Assembly: GCA_000421065.1 (NCBI GenBank)
Contig: ATWD01000001.1
Location: 4,642,001 to 4,706,000, forward strand
Direction: 5' to 3'
DNA from: Acidobacteriaceae bacterium TAA 166
GTDB lineage: Bacteria > Acidobacteriota > Terriglobia > Terriglobales > Acidobacteriaceae
Length of the DNA: 64,000 bases
Under the pieces are notes generated by a model, which was not told the origin of the DNA, did not search any database, and saw only the letters and a program-made list of their open reading frames with translations. Shown here piece by piece: positions 31,501-39,182 of this stretch (positions within the stretch are counted from its first letter, which is position 1; every line of letters starts with the position of its first letter). Both the position numbers and the translations under genes were made by a program.

Positions 31501-33308
31501 CTCCCTCCGGCGCACATATCCTGCGCGATGGACAGGAGATTGGTATTGCCGCGCCAACGCTGACCTTCAGACTGCCCGAGGGAAAGACTAATCTCGAAGC
31601 ACGGTTGGATGGTTATGAGAGTCACTCGGAGATGATCGACAACTCCGCGGTACGCCATGGAGAGATTAATTTTGCGCTACGACCCTTAAGCCAGCAGCTA
31701 CGTGTTGCCGGCCGAGGCACCTTGAGTCTGGATGGTGGCCCAGCCGTTGCTCTCCCGATGGGAGTTTTTTCCGGCGAGCTCGCTGCCGGCAACCATACGC
31801 TCCATTGGCGTGGACGAGGTGGATATGACGCGACCTTCCAGGTGAACGTCAGTGATGGAGCGCCAGCTACCCTTGCCGCTCCCATCCATGCCAGCCAATC
31901 CGGGGCTGCGCTGCTGGTAAGCGTTGACTCGCAACAAGCTCATGTGTATACGAGTCCTGCGATGTCCATCATGGTCGATGGAGCTGCGAAGGGCATAACG
32001 AACAGCAACGGGCTGGATGTTGGGCTCCCGGCAGGGTTGCATACGATTGTGGCTAAGAAAAACTCTGCTGCTTTGATAAGCAGGGTAGCGAGCGGCTCGG
32101 AGCGGCTCCTGTTGATGACCTTCGAGAATGCACCAACCCCGGGCTCGTTGACTGTCCTGACGGACGTCGATGGTGTGAGCCTCAAGTTGCTGCATGGCAC
32201 GACGACGGTGCAGGAAGGCACCGCCGTCGCGGGCAAGCTGGATATCGCAGATCTGCCTGTCGGCAGTTACACCTTGCAGGCGACCGCCTCGGCTTCATCG
32301 CCTGTCAACGAACAGAAGGTTGTGATAACGCAAGGTCAAAATACAACGGTAACGCTCCATATGAAACAGAACCCTGTCGTGATCCCACTGCGCGTGCGGA
32401 CGCTGCCTGATGCGGACATTCTGGTAGATGGCAAAGAAGCTGGAACCACCGGCACAAATGGTGTCCTCCTGGTTCCGGCGCTTTCGGCGGGTGCTCATCA
32501 CCTTGAAGCTCGCCGCCACGGAAAGACAGCCATGCTCGATGTGAATCTCGCTGAGGGTGAGGACAAGGCCTATGTTGCCGAGATGAAGCTCGATGCGAGC
32601 GAGGGAACGGTTTTATTGCAGCTGAATCCCGCTCATAGCGAGGTTACCGTCTATACGGCGAACGGGAAACAAGTGGCCGTAACCGGTACACATTTCGATC
32701 TTCCAGAAGGAAGATATCACTTCATTGCGCGTGCAAACGGTTATATCGATCGTGCCGAAGCCGTAGACGTCACAGCCGAGAGCTCGACACCGGTCAACCT
32801 CGCGCTCACACCCATTACCATCGACAAGGCGGCTACCTCTATTGCAGGTTGGGAGCCCGATTCCTGGACAATCGATGCGCAGAACCACACCTTGACGCAT
32901 AGCAGTTCAGATATCGGGCTTTACAGCGCTCAGCCAGGCCATGGAAGATATATCTTTTCCGGACTCATCGGTCATGCATTTCTATTCAATAGACCGAAGG
33001 TGGAGTGGGTCGCAAACTACCGCGATCCGAACAACTATCTCCTTTTCTCTCTCGATAGGACCGGACTGGAGCTCTTCACGATCAAGGCGGGAAAGAGGGT
33101 GCCGAATGGAAGCAAAATTATCTTTTCGCCGGTGTCCAAGTATCAGATTCTGACCCAGATTCTCCCGGGTCACATCATGACATCCCTAGGAGACGGTCAT
33201 CAATGGAAGCTGCTCAGCGACTGGACTGGGCTTCCCGAGGATGTGGATGCGGGTAGGTTCGGCTTCAAAGGGGCGGTAACGCTCACTAGTTTCAGCCATA
33301 CCCCATAA
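28536..33308 (+). CDS. Transmembrane Ser/Thr kinase with helical repeats, PEGA domains and a C-terminal DUF1080-like domain
   Basis: 1590 residues from the ATG at 28536; an ATG at 28356 adds 60 residues of no domain character. The kinase domain (about 9-275) is complete: Gly loop LGEGGMGVVW (15-24), Lys38, HRDIKPSN (133-140) and DFG (153-155). Residues about 285-930 are TPR-like or coiled alpha-helices (e.g. ALQRVSEALHLEPRLEEAL). One TM helix lies at about 944-966. Outside it are about four PEGA-type beta domains (about 985-1430, e.g. VRSTPSGAHILRDG) and a last beta-sandwich domain (1432-1590, GRYIFSGLIGHAF, WKLLSDW) resembling DUF1080. It heads the injection locus, like PpkA, and should phosphorylate FHA partners. 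No PP2C phosphatase is present. vgrG follows directly. Confidence 0.9.
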   Translation: MAKKTKSRYELKEKLGEGGMGVVWRAFDTVLNTDVALKVLLDANDATALKLFYEECHKQSALAHPNIVEIRDVGSFDEDGIRQPYLVMPLLRGITLASIIRSSPKPLSTERCVDIFSQASRGLQAAHDSGLLHRDIKPSNLFILEDDSVKIIDFGVAHRLDVSRTVGRKGTLLYMSPEQLSMKPLTRASDVFSLAVVCYEVLTRRQPFLASTEDAVVDAIRHLNPPPASSLNPNVSVSIGQVICKGMAKDPRHRFASVKEFSEYLRRAHHDDSFLVFDPDKFAPRLDKASEAYEQGNLEFAQELVSELESEGYLTQELESLTANIRSATKRRSIDHLLESARARVQDGEYRLALQRVSEALHLEPRLEEALVLQHDIEARRAEADIADWLRVGQQHLDKFSFSHARQAAQRILETKPGEERALQFLSQVERRESEVQRIREHKREAYAVALDAERRNEITSALSKMKLVLELEAQAPELKEPGQIAAYQSLYNRLHSEHEAIAASYSEAKQALERGDYAAASQLCDRFLEKFPQHTLFKALRFDTEQRWRRAISLQLIEVEEAVENEPDLDHRVQMLEEVVRENGEVPEFSRLLQGTREKRDLVNGIVSRARELEARELHGEALVQWETLQTIYPMFPGLGFEIENVRLRRQLGERMARKNYWAMQVSQAVEAGEFEEGLRLLSPAVEEFPDDAEFVEIQTYIHQHQELAEQAGRQIHEGRQLLDEGEIEPGLKKLRSAYEIGSKVKRARAELVEGLLRAARACQSDPPQARVYLKELLNLDPGNHAATGLLRFLDDQAEHQQADELLSQARQLRTSNDLSGAIRLLKGACAEYPRNPRLRLALREMDTSRDEMRSRDLEVVRRKRLEADTLISVPSLHEHIASVESIAERYRDDEEFQNESRLLRDRLHTIAETKAQPTASSEPGLVPKKTTSIKQGRKLLPAFFLGTVILLLMIVGAFLWHRAASRKPYAQALVASPVLPNVTVRSTPSGAHILRDGQEIGIAAPTLTFRLPEGKTNLEARLDGYESHSEMIDNSAVRHGEINFALRPLSQQLRVAGRGTLSLDGGPAVALPMGVFSGELAAGNHTLHWRGRGGYDATFQVNVSDGAPATLAAPIHASQSGAALLVSVDSQQAHVYTSPAMSIMVDGAAKGITNSNGLDVGLPAGLHTIVAKKNSAALISRVASGSERLLLMTFENAPTPGSLTVLTDVDGVSLKLLHGTTTVQEGTAVAGKLDIADLPVGSYTLQATASASSPVNEQKVVITQGQNTTVTLHMKQNPVVIPLRVRTLPDADILVDGKEAGTTGTNGVLLVPALSAGAHHLEARRHGKTAMLDVNLAEGEDKAYVAEMKLDASEGTVLLQLNPAHSEVTVYTANGKQVAVTGTHFDLPEGRYHFIARANGYIDRAEAVDVTAESSTPVNLALTPITIDKAATSIAGWEPDSWTIDAQNHTLTHSSSDIGLYSAQPGHGRYIFSGLIGHAFLFNRPKVEWVANYRDPNNYLLFSLDRTGLELFTIKAGKRVPNGSKIIFSPVSKYQILTQILPGHIMTSLGDGHQWKLLSDWTGLPEDVDAGRFGFKGAVTLTSFSHTP

Positions 33309-33332
33309 GTGGCGCGTAAAAAGGGAGGTCTT

Positions 33333-34928
33333 GTGTCAGCGATCGCACTGAATATTCTGATCGACGGAGCAGAACTGGAATCAAGTTGGAGCGGACGTCA
33401 GGGTACCGTGAGCCGAGTGGAGGTGGTCAAAGAGCTCAACCGGCACTCCTGGTGTGAGATCGAATTTCACCAGACTGCGGACAGTCGTCCGCCGATCGAT
33501 CGATGGATCGGACGTTCCATCTCGCTTCAGACGACAACGTCCGGAACCAAGATCTTCGTGGGCTTTGTCCTCGATGTGAAGCTTACGTATCAGGCCGCCG
33601 GCAGCTTCGCTGTCATCATCAAGGCGGTAAGCGCGAGCTATAAGCTCGATCTTGCGCCTCGTCACAGATATTACGGTCCGCTCACGCTGGCCGATGTCGC
33701 GCAACAGATGGGTGACGGCGATGGGACCAATGTAACCGCGAAGACCGGCGGCGGCACAAAATCCCCATTGGATCTGGTGCAGTGGGACGAGACAGATTGG
33801 CACTTTTTATGGCGTCTCTGCGATGATTTTGGACTTTACCTAGTAGCGACAGACGATGGCGTTCGCATCGACTCAGGATTCTCCGATTCCGGTCCTGACC
33901 TGCAGTGGCGTAACGATCAGAAGAATGGGCTTGTCGAGTTTACTGTAGGTGGCTCGCTGGGGGTAGCTTCCATGGATGGCTGCCACTACGATTTCTCCAC
34001 TTCAAAGAGCGAGAGTTTCCTGCAGGTATCGCAGGATCCGGCACTGAGTGGAGCGGTGGATACCTTTACCAGCGCAGTGAAGCAGCAGGCAAAATCGGTT
34101 CTGAAATCTGGATACAAATCATGGCGCAACCGAGTGAAGTCGATCGGCGATTATCAGACCTCGCTGCAGCAGGAATCGGAGTGGTCCATGGGCAGCCGTT
34201 TGCTGTGTGAAGGGATTAGCCGTTGTGAGGGGGTGTCTCCAGGACAGAATGTGCAGGCGAACGGTATTGTCGAGGGCGCAGGCAGGTACAACATCGTGCG
34301 TGTTGTGCATCGTTGGGATCCGGAGGGGTATACAAATCAGTTTTTTTGTACGCCGTGGACAAAATACCGGTCGAACCCACATCCCGTTCGACCCTCGATT
34401 GCGGGTGTTTATTCCGCGCGCGTGGTTAACATTGATGATCCTCAGAGGCAGGGTCAGGTACAGGTACAGTACTACTGGCAGGAGCAGGGACAGACCACAT
34501 GGATACGCCACCTGACTCCTTATGCCGGCGCAGACCGAGGATTGTTCTTCCGTCCGGAGGTCGGCGATGAGGTGCTCGTCGCCTTCGAAGAGGGAGACCC
34601 AGAGAGACCCGTAATCCTGGGTTCGGCCTGGAATATGTCGGACGTTATTCCGAACGAGGACTTTTGGGGTGGAGAGACACACGAGAACAACGTGAAGCGA
34701 ATCGTCACCAAGAGCGGCCATCGCATCTCGCTCATCGATAAGCAGGGCGCGGAATCGATCGGAATTGCGACGCCCGTCCATGCAAAGTTAGTATTGCACG
34801 AAAAATGCGAGGAGACAGGTCGTCCTGCGATTGTGATGAACGTCGAAGAAGGCGATCTTATCTTCAACGCCCCCAACGGGCGCATTCACTTTCACTCAAA
34901 GTACTGGTCGCGAGAAGTGGGCGACTAA
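33333..34928 (+). CDS. vgrG: VgrG (TssI), spike of the injection system
   Basis: 531 residues from the GTG at 33333, which follows GGGAGG; another GTG at 33309 immediately follows the kinase stop. The N-terminal half is the gp27-like domain (about 10-330), including YYGPLTLADVAQQMG and the block QWDETDWHFLWRLCDDFGL, a VgrG hallmark. The gp5-like OB fold follows (about 360-440: YSARVVNIDDPQRQGQVQVQ, then LFFRPEVGDEVLVAFEEGDP and PVILGSAWN). The C-terminal needle is short and ends near 531; the long repeat region normally fused here appears to be encoded by the next gene. VgrG trimers cap the Hcp tube and carry effectors. Confidence 0.93.
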   Translation: MSAIALNILIDGAELESSWSGRQGTVSRVEVVKELNRHSWCEIEFHQTADSRPPIDRWIGRSISLQTTTSGTKIFVGFVLDVKLTYQAAGSFAVIIKAVSASYKLDLAPRHRYYGPLTLADVAQQMGDGDGTNVTAKTGGGTKSPLDLVQWDETDWHFLWRLCDDFGLYLVATDDGVRIDSGFSDSGPDLQWRNDQKNGLVEFTVGGSLGVASMDGCHYDFSTSKSESFLQVSQDPALSGAVDTFTSAVKQQAKSVLKSGYKSWRNRVKSIGDYQTSLQQESEWSMGSRLLCEGISRCEGVSPGQNVQANGIVEGAGRYNIVRVVHRWDPEGYTNQFFCTPWTKYRSNPHPVRPSIAGVYSARVVNIDDPQRQGQVQVQYYWQEQGQTTWIRHLTPYAGADRGLFFRPEVGDEVLVAFEEGDPERPVILGSAWNMSDVIPNEDFWGGETHENNVKRIVTKSGHRISLIDKQGAESIGIATPVHAKLVLHEKCEETGRPAIVMNVEEGDLIFNAPNGRIHFHSKYWSREVGD

Positions 34929-34940
34929 CAGGAGAGAGAC

Positions 34941-36131
34941 ATGGCAGTCTTCGACGGAAGCATAAAGACGGCGCGGCGCATTAAAGACCCGGTTACCGAT
35001 AGGAGGGTTGCTACGGTGGCGAGCATTACCCTGGCGGCGGTCAATACTCCGGCGGCATTGCTGTATCCGGGCACGGATGTCTCGGTGGTTCACGGCGATC
35101 AGCAGCTGCACGTAGATCAGAATCGCATCATGAAGATCGGCATGAATCAAAATGTTGCCATCGGTATGAATGAGATCTACCTGGTGGACATGAACCAGAA
35201 CATCACGGTCATGCAGAATTACACCAGAGACGTGATGCAGAATTCACTGATCAATACGACAGGAAATTACACGAAAAACGTATTTAGCAACTATGTAAAA
35301 AATGTGACGGGGAGTTCGAGCAACACCATCTTCGGATGGTATTCAAAGATCGTGGAGCTGGACTACACCAAAACCATCTCCGGATCATCGACGAACGTCA
35401 TCACCGGCATCTATAGCAAAACAGTCCAATCAAATTATCTGAAGTATGTACAGGGTTCCTCAACCGCAACCATTATCGGGGACTACAGTAAGAGCGTCAT
35501 CTCCAACTATGCTAAGGTAGTCACCGGAAATTCGAATGTGCAGGTCACGAGCGAATCAACGGTAAGCTACGTTGGAGATCACAGTCGGACCTTCGGCAAC
35601 GATCATAAAATGTATATCTCCGGAAAAAATACTCATACGACCGTGGGTCCGACGATCCGCACCGAGATTGATGTGGCGGTGACTCAGCAGATCGATAGCC
35701 ACGTCGACGCACATCCAACTAATCTGCTTCAGGAGAAAAATGAGTGGTTCTCCATTGCAACAATGAAGGGTACCTGGCAGAAAGCCCTTAAATTGGATTT
35801 CACGACCGGCCCCACGATTTCGGGGGCAATTTTCAAGCTGGATACAAACATTATTAACTACGGGTTGAACGCAACGACCAATGCAGTCTTTATCGACAAG
35901 TTCGATTGCGGTGGGTTTAAGAATGAGGTGCTCGCAACCAAAATTAAAACCAATGGATTCAGTCAGAGGGTAGGGGCCGTCACCGTGGCGACATATGGTT
36001 ATGCGGGCAAAGCCTGCGCTGCGACGATGCACGCTGGCGCCGCCAGCGCAAAATTTCTCGGCGGAATCTTTCAGGCTGTTCCGGGCAAGATCCAGGCAGG
36101 AGTTACCTGGGCGATAAACCAGTTTATGTAG
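34941..36131 (+). CDS. VgrG-associated repeat protein, probable needle extension or carried effector
   Basis: 396 residues with a good ribosome-binding site (AGGAGAGAGAC). Residues 1-60 resemble the start of VgrG/gp5 tail domains; about 65-105 contain MNQN/MNEI-type short repeats; 109-204 hold four almost exact 24-residue repeats (pattern YSKxVxxxYxKxVxGSSxxxIxG), as expected for a trimeric gp5-like beta-helix. About 205-260 continue as beta-helix. The C-terminal 130 residues are different and end in a Gly/Ala-rich amphipathic stretch (GAASAKFLGGIFQAVPGKI) that might be a membrane-active or folded payload. No known effector domain is recognised. Position directly after vgrG supports a spike role. 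Confidence 0.8.
   Translation: MAVFDGSIKTARRIKDPVTDRRVATVASITLAAVNTPAALLYPGTDVSVVHGDQQLHVDQNRIMKIGMNQNVAIGMNEIYLVDMNQNITVMQNYTRDVMQNSLINTTGNYTKNVFSNYVKNVTGSSSNTIFGWYSKIVELDYTKTISGSSTNVITGIYSKTVQSNYLKYVQGSSTATIIGDYSKSVISNYAKVVTGNSNVQVTSESTVSYVGDHSRTFGNDHKMYISGKNTHTTVGPTIRTEIDVAVTQQIDSHVDAHPTNLLQEKNEWFSIATMKGTWQKALKLDFTTGPTISGAIFKLDTNIINYGLNATTNAVFIDKFDCGGFKNEVLATKIKTNGFSQRVGAVTVATYGYAGKACAATMHAGAASAKFLGGIFQAVPGKIQAGVTWAINQFM
35265..35552 (+). repeat. Four tandem 72-base units encoding 24-residue repeats
   Basis: Units begin at 35265, 35337, 35409 and 35481. Protein spacing is exact while DNA identity is moderate, so the repeat is maintained at protein level (beta-helix rungs). It is not a CRISPR or satellite array. 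Confidence 0.85.
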
Positions 36132-36143
36132 AGATAGGTCAGT

Positions 36144-37136
36144 ATGCTGAAAAGCGAAGAGATCCTCAGAGTAGATTCCAAAGCATTACTGCCATGGCGT
36201 TGGGCGGAATCCTTGCATAGTTGTTCGCTCTTCTGGATTCCCGTGAATCTCGGTTCGATACCCCGAAGTCAACGAGAATGGCTGTTGGAGTTTTTTTCTC
36301 GACTGTCCGCTCATTTATTCGAGGTAAATGGTCTGCAGGCCGAGCATTTCATGCATATGCAGATCGTCGATGAAGATGAGCAACTGCGCAAAGCGTTTCT
36401 GAATGCCATGATGAAGGACTCTCCCATGCTGGGCCGGTGCTGGCTGCCTAGAGGAAAACAGCCCATCCCGGCCTCGGACCAGGAGGTAGAGTTGCTGGCC
36501 AGCAAAAAGAAGAAGTTTCGCGCCTATGATTACGCTCATCCACAGGCATGGTGGTTTCTGGGCAGAGATGCTGACGCGCTACGGGGACGCTATTTAGGAT
36601 ACGGCGGATTTACTGCTTTTTTTCTGAAACCGGATGAGGAGGAGAACCTGGCGACCATTCCCCCCATAACGAACTCGCAGATCATTCTCCCGAAATTTAT
36701 CCGCAACGATCCTGGACTAAAAGTTTTGCTCGAAGATTTCGATCCCCAAAAACCGAATCAGATTCCTAGTTTCATTCGGAATCATCGAGCGATGAAACAG
36801 GTATTCTCTCTCTTGGAGCCGGATAAGATAAAAGAGAAGAATAATGCTTTGGCCGCTCCTTTCCGTGATCTTACGAAGGAGATATTTGGGGCTGGCCTTC
36901 CCCATGATTTGGAATACGAGGGAATACTATTCGTGCTTCCTAAGCTTGCTTCGCAGGATTTTTTTGCACATACAGACGAGCAAATCCGTTCCTGGTTTAA
37001 AGTCTTTGACGTTTACATCAACGAGAGCCATGAAGATGAAGGGATCATTATGGCTTGCAAAGACAACCTAGCTCCTTTGATTGTGTCGATCGTTGAAAAG
37101 ATGCGCTTCGAAGGGTATCGCTACTGGGAGGGTTGA
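36144..37136 (+). CDS. Unknown protein of the injection locus, member A of a paralogous pair
   Basis: 330 residues with no signal peptide or membrane helix and no family I recognise. It shares two blocks with the next gene product: near the N-terminus (SLFWIPVNLGSIPRSQREWL against HCYFIPAPRGLRPDSYDPVR, both followed by a helix and an F-x-Q/H-x-Q stretch) and at the C-terminus (VYINESHEDEGIIMACKDNL against LYIRESREDDGILILSIEPL). The middle, about 140-250, is unique and Pro/Asn-rich. It lies 12 bases after the repeat protein. Possible roles are spike adaptor/chaperone or effector-immunity partner; the sequence does not decide. Confidence 0.78.
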   Translation: MLKSEEILRVDSKALLPWRWAESLHSCSLFWIPVNLGSIPRSQREWLLEFFSRLSAHLFEVNGLQAEHFMHMQIVDEDEQLRKAFLNAMMKDSPMLGRCWLPRGKQPIPASDQEVELLASKKKKFRAYDYAHPQAWWFLGRDADALRGRYLGYGGFTAFFLKPDEEENLATIPPITNSQIILPKFIRNDPGLKVLLEDFDPQKPNQIPSFIRNHRAMKQVFSLLEPDKIKEKNNALAAPFRDLTKEIFGAGLPHDLEYEGILFVLPKLASQDFFAHTDEQIRSWFKVFDVYINESHEDEGIIMACKDNLAPLIVSIVEKMRFEGYRYWEG

Positions 37137-37139
37137 GCA

Positions 37140-37931
37140 TTGTTTGTCAAGCAAACACCGGCGAAAGAAGACACATCCCAAGACATCCGAAGATATCTTC
37201 CTGTAACAGACCTATATTCTGAAGGCAAGAGCCGCGGCCTGCATTGCTACTTTATTCCTGCACCACGCGGTCTGCGACCCGATTCCTATGATCCTGTTCG
37301 AGCTTTTCTGCTTGAACTCGTATCTTATTTCACTTCGCGACTCGACTGTAATCATGAAAGTTTCATTCAGATAGGTCAGGCATGCGAGCAGGCTGCGACG
37401 CAGTTGTTCTCTGAAAATGCGCGCGACTGGATGCCTGAGACCGGTCTGGGCGTATGGCCGCACCGTCCGGCGCCGCGCATGTGGAAGATGGAGGACATGG
37501 AAAACATCGATTCAGCTTCAGGAACCGGCCCGATATTAAATTCTCTCTTTCGGGTCATGGCCGACGCTCAAGCTCGCTTGGGTGCGATGACGACTATAGC
37601 CGGTACCGGCTCAGGGGTGCAGATCATCAGCCACCTCGACAGTACGAAGCTTCTGCGTGACATGAAAGAAGTTTTTCTGAGCTTTATTCAGGATCGGGTT
37701 TTTCGCATCTTTCCATGGTATGTTCCTCTCCTTGAAAAGGCTATGCTGGCTGAACCGCTAGATTTATTTGCCGCCGATGCCATGCGCGGCATTACACTCT
37801 ATATTCGCGAGAGCCGGGAAGACGACGGGATCCTGATTTTATCGATCGAGCCGCTGGAAGACATCTTGGCACACGTTGGCTGTAAATCAATGGAACGTGG
37901 GAATAAATCCAAGTGGAAATTAGGTGCTTGA
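37140..37931 (+). CDS. Unknown protein of the injection locus, member B of a paralogous pair
   Basis: 263 residues from a TTG start at 37140; GGAGGG sits about 8 bases upstream, overlapping the end of member A. It shares the N-terminal FIP-x-P block and the C-terminal YIRESREDDGI block with member A but has a different centre (about 95-180) containing WPHRPAPRMWKMEDMEN. No signal peptide or membrane helix; no recognised family. The tight spacing with member A and with the next gene (small overlap) suggests the three are made together and may form a complex at the spike or membrane. Confidence 0.75.
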   Translation: MFVKQTPAKEDTSQDIRRYLPVTDLYSEGKSRGLHCYFIPAPRGLRPDSYDPVRAFLLELVSYFTSRLDCNHESFIQIGQACEQAATQLFSENARDWMPETGLGVWPHRPAPRMWKMEDMENIDSASGTGPILNSLFRVMADAQARLGAMTTIAGTGSGVQIISHLDSTKLLRDMKEVFLSFIQDRVFRIFPWYVPLLEKAMLAEPLDLFAADAMRGITLYIRESREDDGILILSIEPLEDILAHVGCKSMERGNKSKWKLGA

Positions 37932-37936
37932 AAAAG

Positions 37937-38434
37937 ATGTCTTCTTATCCAACCGATATCTACGTTGTGTCGCGGACGGCGCACGAACTGACTGTTATCG
38001 ACCCACCCTCCAGTTCTTTTGTTATAGCCGGGATAGCAACCGGCGTGCTTTTCGCATTGGTTGCTCTAGGTGTGCTCCTTTTTCTTCGGAACACCGGGCG
38101 CTCCCTCCATCCCCTTTTGTGGCTTCTTCCTTTGGCAGGTCTTCCATTTGTGGCCCTCGGCCTGATAGCGTCTGTTACTACGCATCTCACTCTTTCTAGA
38201 GATGCGGGCACCTTGAGCGTACGCAAAACCATTCTGACCGTCCCGATAAAATCGAAGGAATACCCCATTGAGCAGGTGCGTCTTATCAAGGTTGGAGTGG
38301 GAGATGTGTGCCGCTTTCTTTACGTGAGTCTCAAGGACAAGCCTGCTGAAAATCTGACAGGATGTACTGATCGCACGGGATATAGCGAAGCCGCCGAGGC
38401 CATGAATTCATTTCTGAATACAAATCGCCAATGA
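37937..38434 (+). CDS. Small membrane protein of the injection locus
   Basis: 165 residues from the ATG at 37937 (a GTG at 37913 would add eight). Two membrane helices lie at about residues 28-50 and 57-85, followed by a soluble beta-rich domain (LSRDAGTLSVRKTILTVPIK, then YPIEQVRLIKVGVG) that resembles a bacterial PH-like fold, though this is only a pattern impression. The gene ends the plus-strand block and converges on the phosphoesterase gene, with only 7 bases between stop codons. It could be a membrane anchor, which matters because the usual anchors TssJ, TssL and TssM are not in the window. Confidence 0.72.
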   Translation: MSSYPTDIYVVSRTAHELTVIDPPSSSFVIAGIATGVLFALVALGVLLFLRNTGRSLHPLLWLLPLAGLPFVALGLIASVTTHLTLSRDAGTLSVRKTILTVPIKSKEYPIEQVRLIKVGVGDVCRFLYVSLKDKPAENLTGCTDRTGYSEAAEAMNSFLNTNRQ

Positions 38435-38441
38435 TTGTTGA

Positions 38442-39182
38442 TCAATTGCCGGATGCAAGACGAAAGGCCAGTTCCTCAGGAAGTCCAGCCGCAAGTATTT
38501 TGTCCTGCACCGTACGGATGTCGTATTCTACCCGGCAGAATTCGACGATTCTCATCGTCGAATCATAGATGCAGTAAGCGGCACGGGAATTGCCATCACG
38601 CGGCTGCCCCACTGCACCCGGATTCAAGAGATACCTTCGATCTGGAACGATTGCCATGTGATCAGGGAGAGCGTGCAGGCGGGACACCTCCAGGCTGCGT
38701 CGATACAATTCCCCAACGAAGCCTCCCTGGACATGGGTGTGTCCGAAAAACGTAAGCTGCTCGCTCGCACTCCGCAGGCCTGCCTCCGCTTCATGTTCAT
38801 GAAACATATAACGATCTTCGTCATCGGGTGCGCCATGCACGAGATCAAAGTCTTCTACCAAGACGGGACCTCGATCCAGGTTGAGCAGCCACAGCCTGTG
38901 GCCGTCCAGCAGCTCGTCCCTGGTCCAGCGCGAAGAGCATTGCGCCATCGGATTGAAGGAATCAAAGGCGGTGTCTCCCGAACAAGCCTTATCGTGATTT
39001 CCTCGAATGACTACATCTGCATGCGCGCGAACCCAAGCCGCTACTTCATTGGGATTCGGTCCGTAACCCACAACATCGCCAAGACAGAGAACAGCCTGAT
39101 AATGCCGACTCGCGGCATCACGCAGGACAGCGGTCAAAGCTTCCCAGTTGGCGTGGATATCACTCAGGATTAGAAATCGCAC
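38442..39182 (-). CDS. Calcineurin-like metallophosphoesterase
   Basis: 246 residues with all five metal-binding motifs of the family: SDIHAN (D8, H10), GDVVGYGPNP (D36), RGNHD (N62, H63), the VHGAP histidine and GHTH. This resembles the YfcE/YmdB-like phosphodiesterase group, cytoplasmic, acting on phosphoesters of nucleotides, nucleic acids or proteins. It is the last gene of the minus-strand conjugation operon, and its start overlaps the end of the E2 gene by 23 bases. It could reverse kinase action in place of a PP2C phosphatase, or act on a nucleotide signal; neither is shown by the sequence. Confidence 0.92.
   Translation of the reverse strand: MRFLILSDIHANWEALTAVLRDAASRHYQAVLCLGDVVGYGPNPNEVAAWVRAHADVVIRGNHDKACSGDTAFDSFNPMAQCSSRWTRDELLDGHRLWLLNLDRGPVLVEDFDLVHGAPDDEDRYMFHEHEAEAGLRSASEQLTFFGHTHVQGGFVGELYRRSLEVSRLHALPDHMAIVPDRRYLLNPGAVGQPRDGNSRAAYCIYDSTMRIVEFCRVEYDIRTVQDKILAAGLPEELAFRLASGN

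Noticed and set aside
35265..35552. CRISPR-like regular repeats
   Set aside because: The units are contiguous coding repeats without spacers and diverge in DNA while the protein is conserved.
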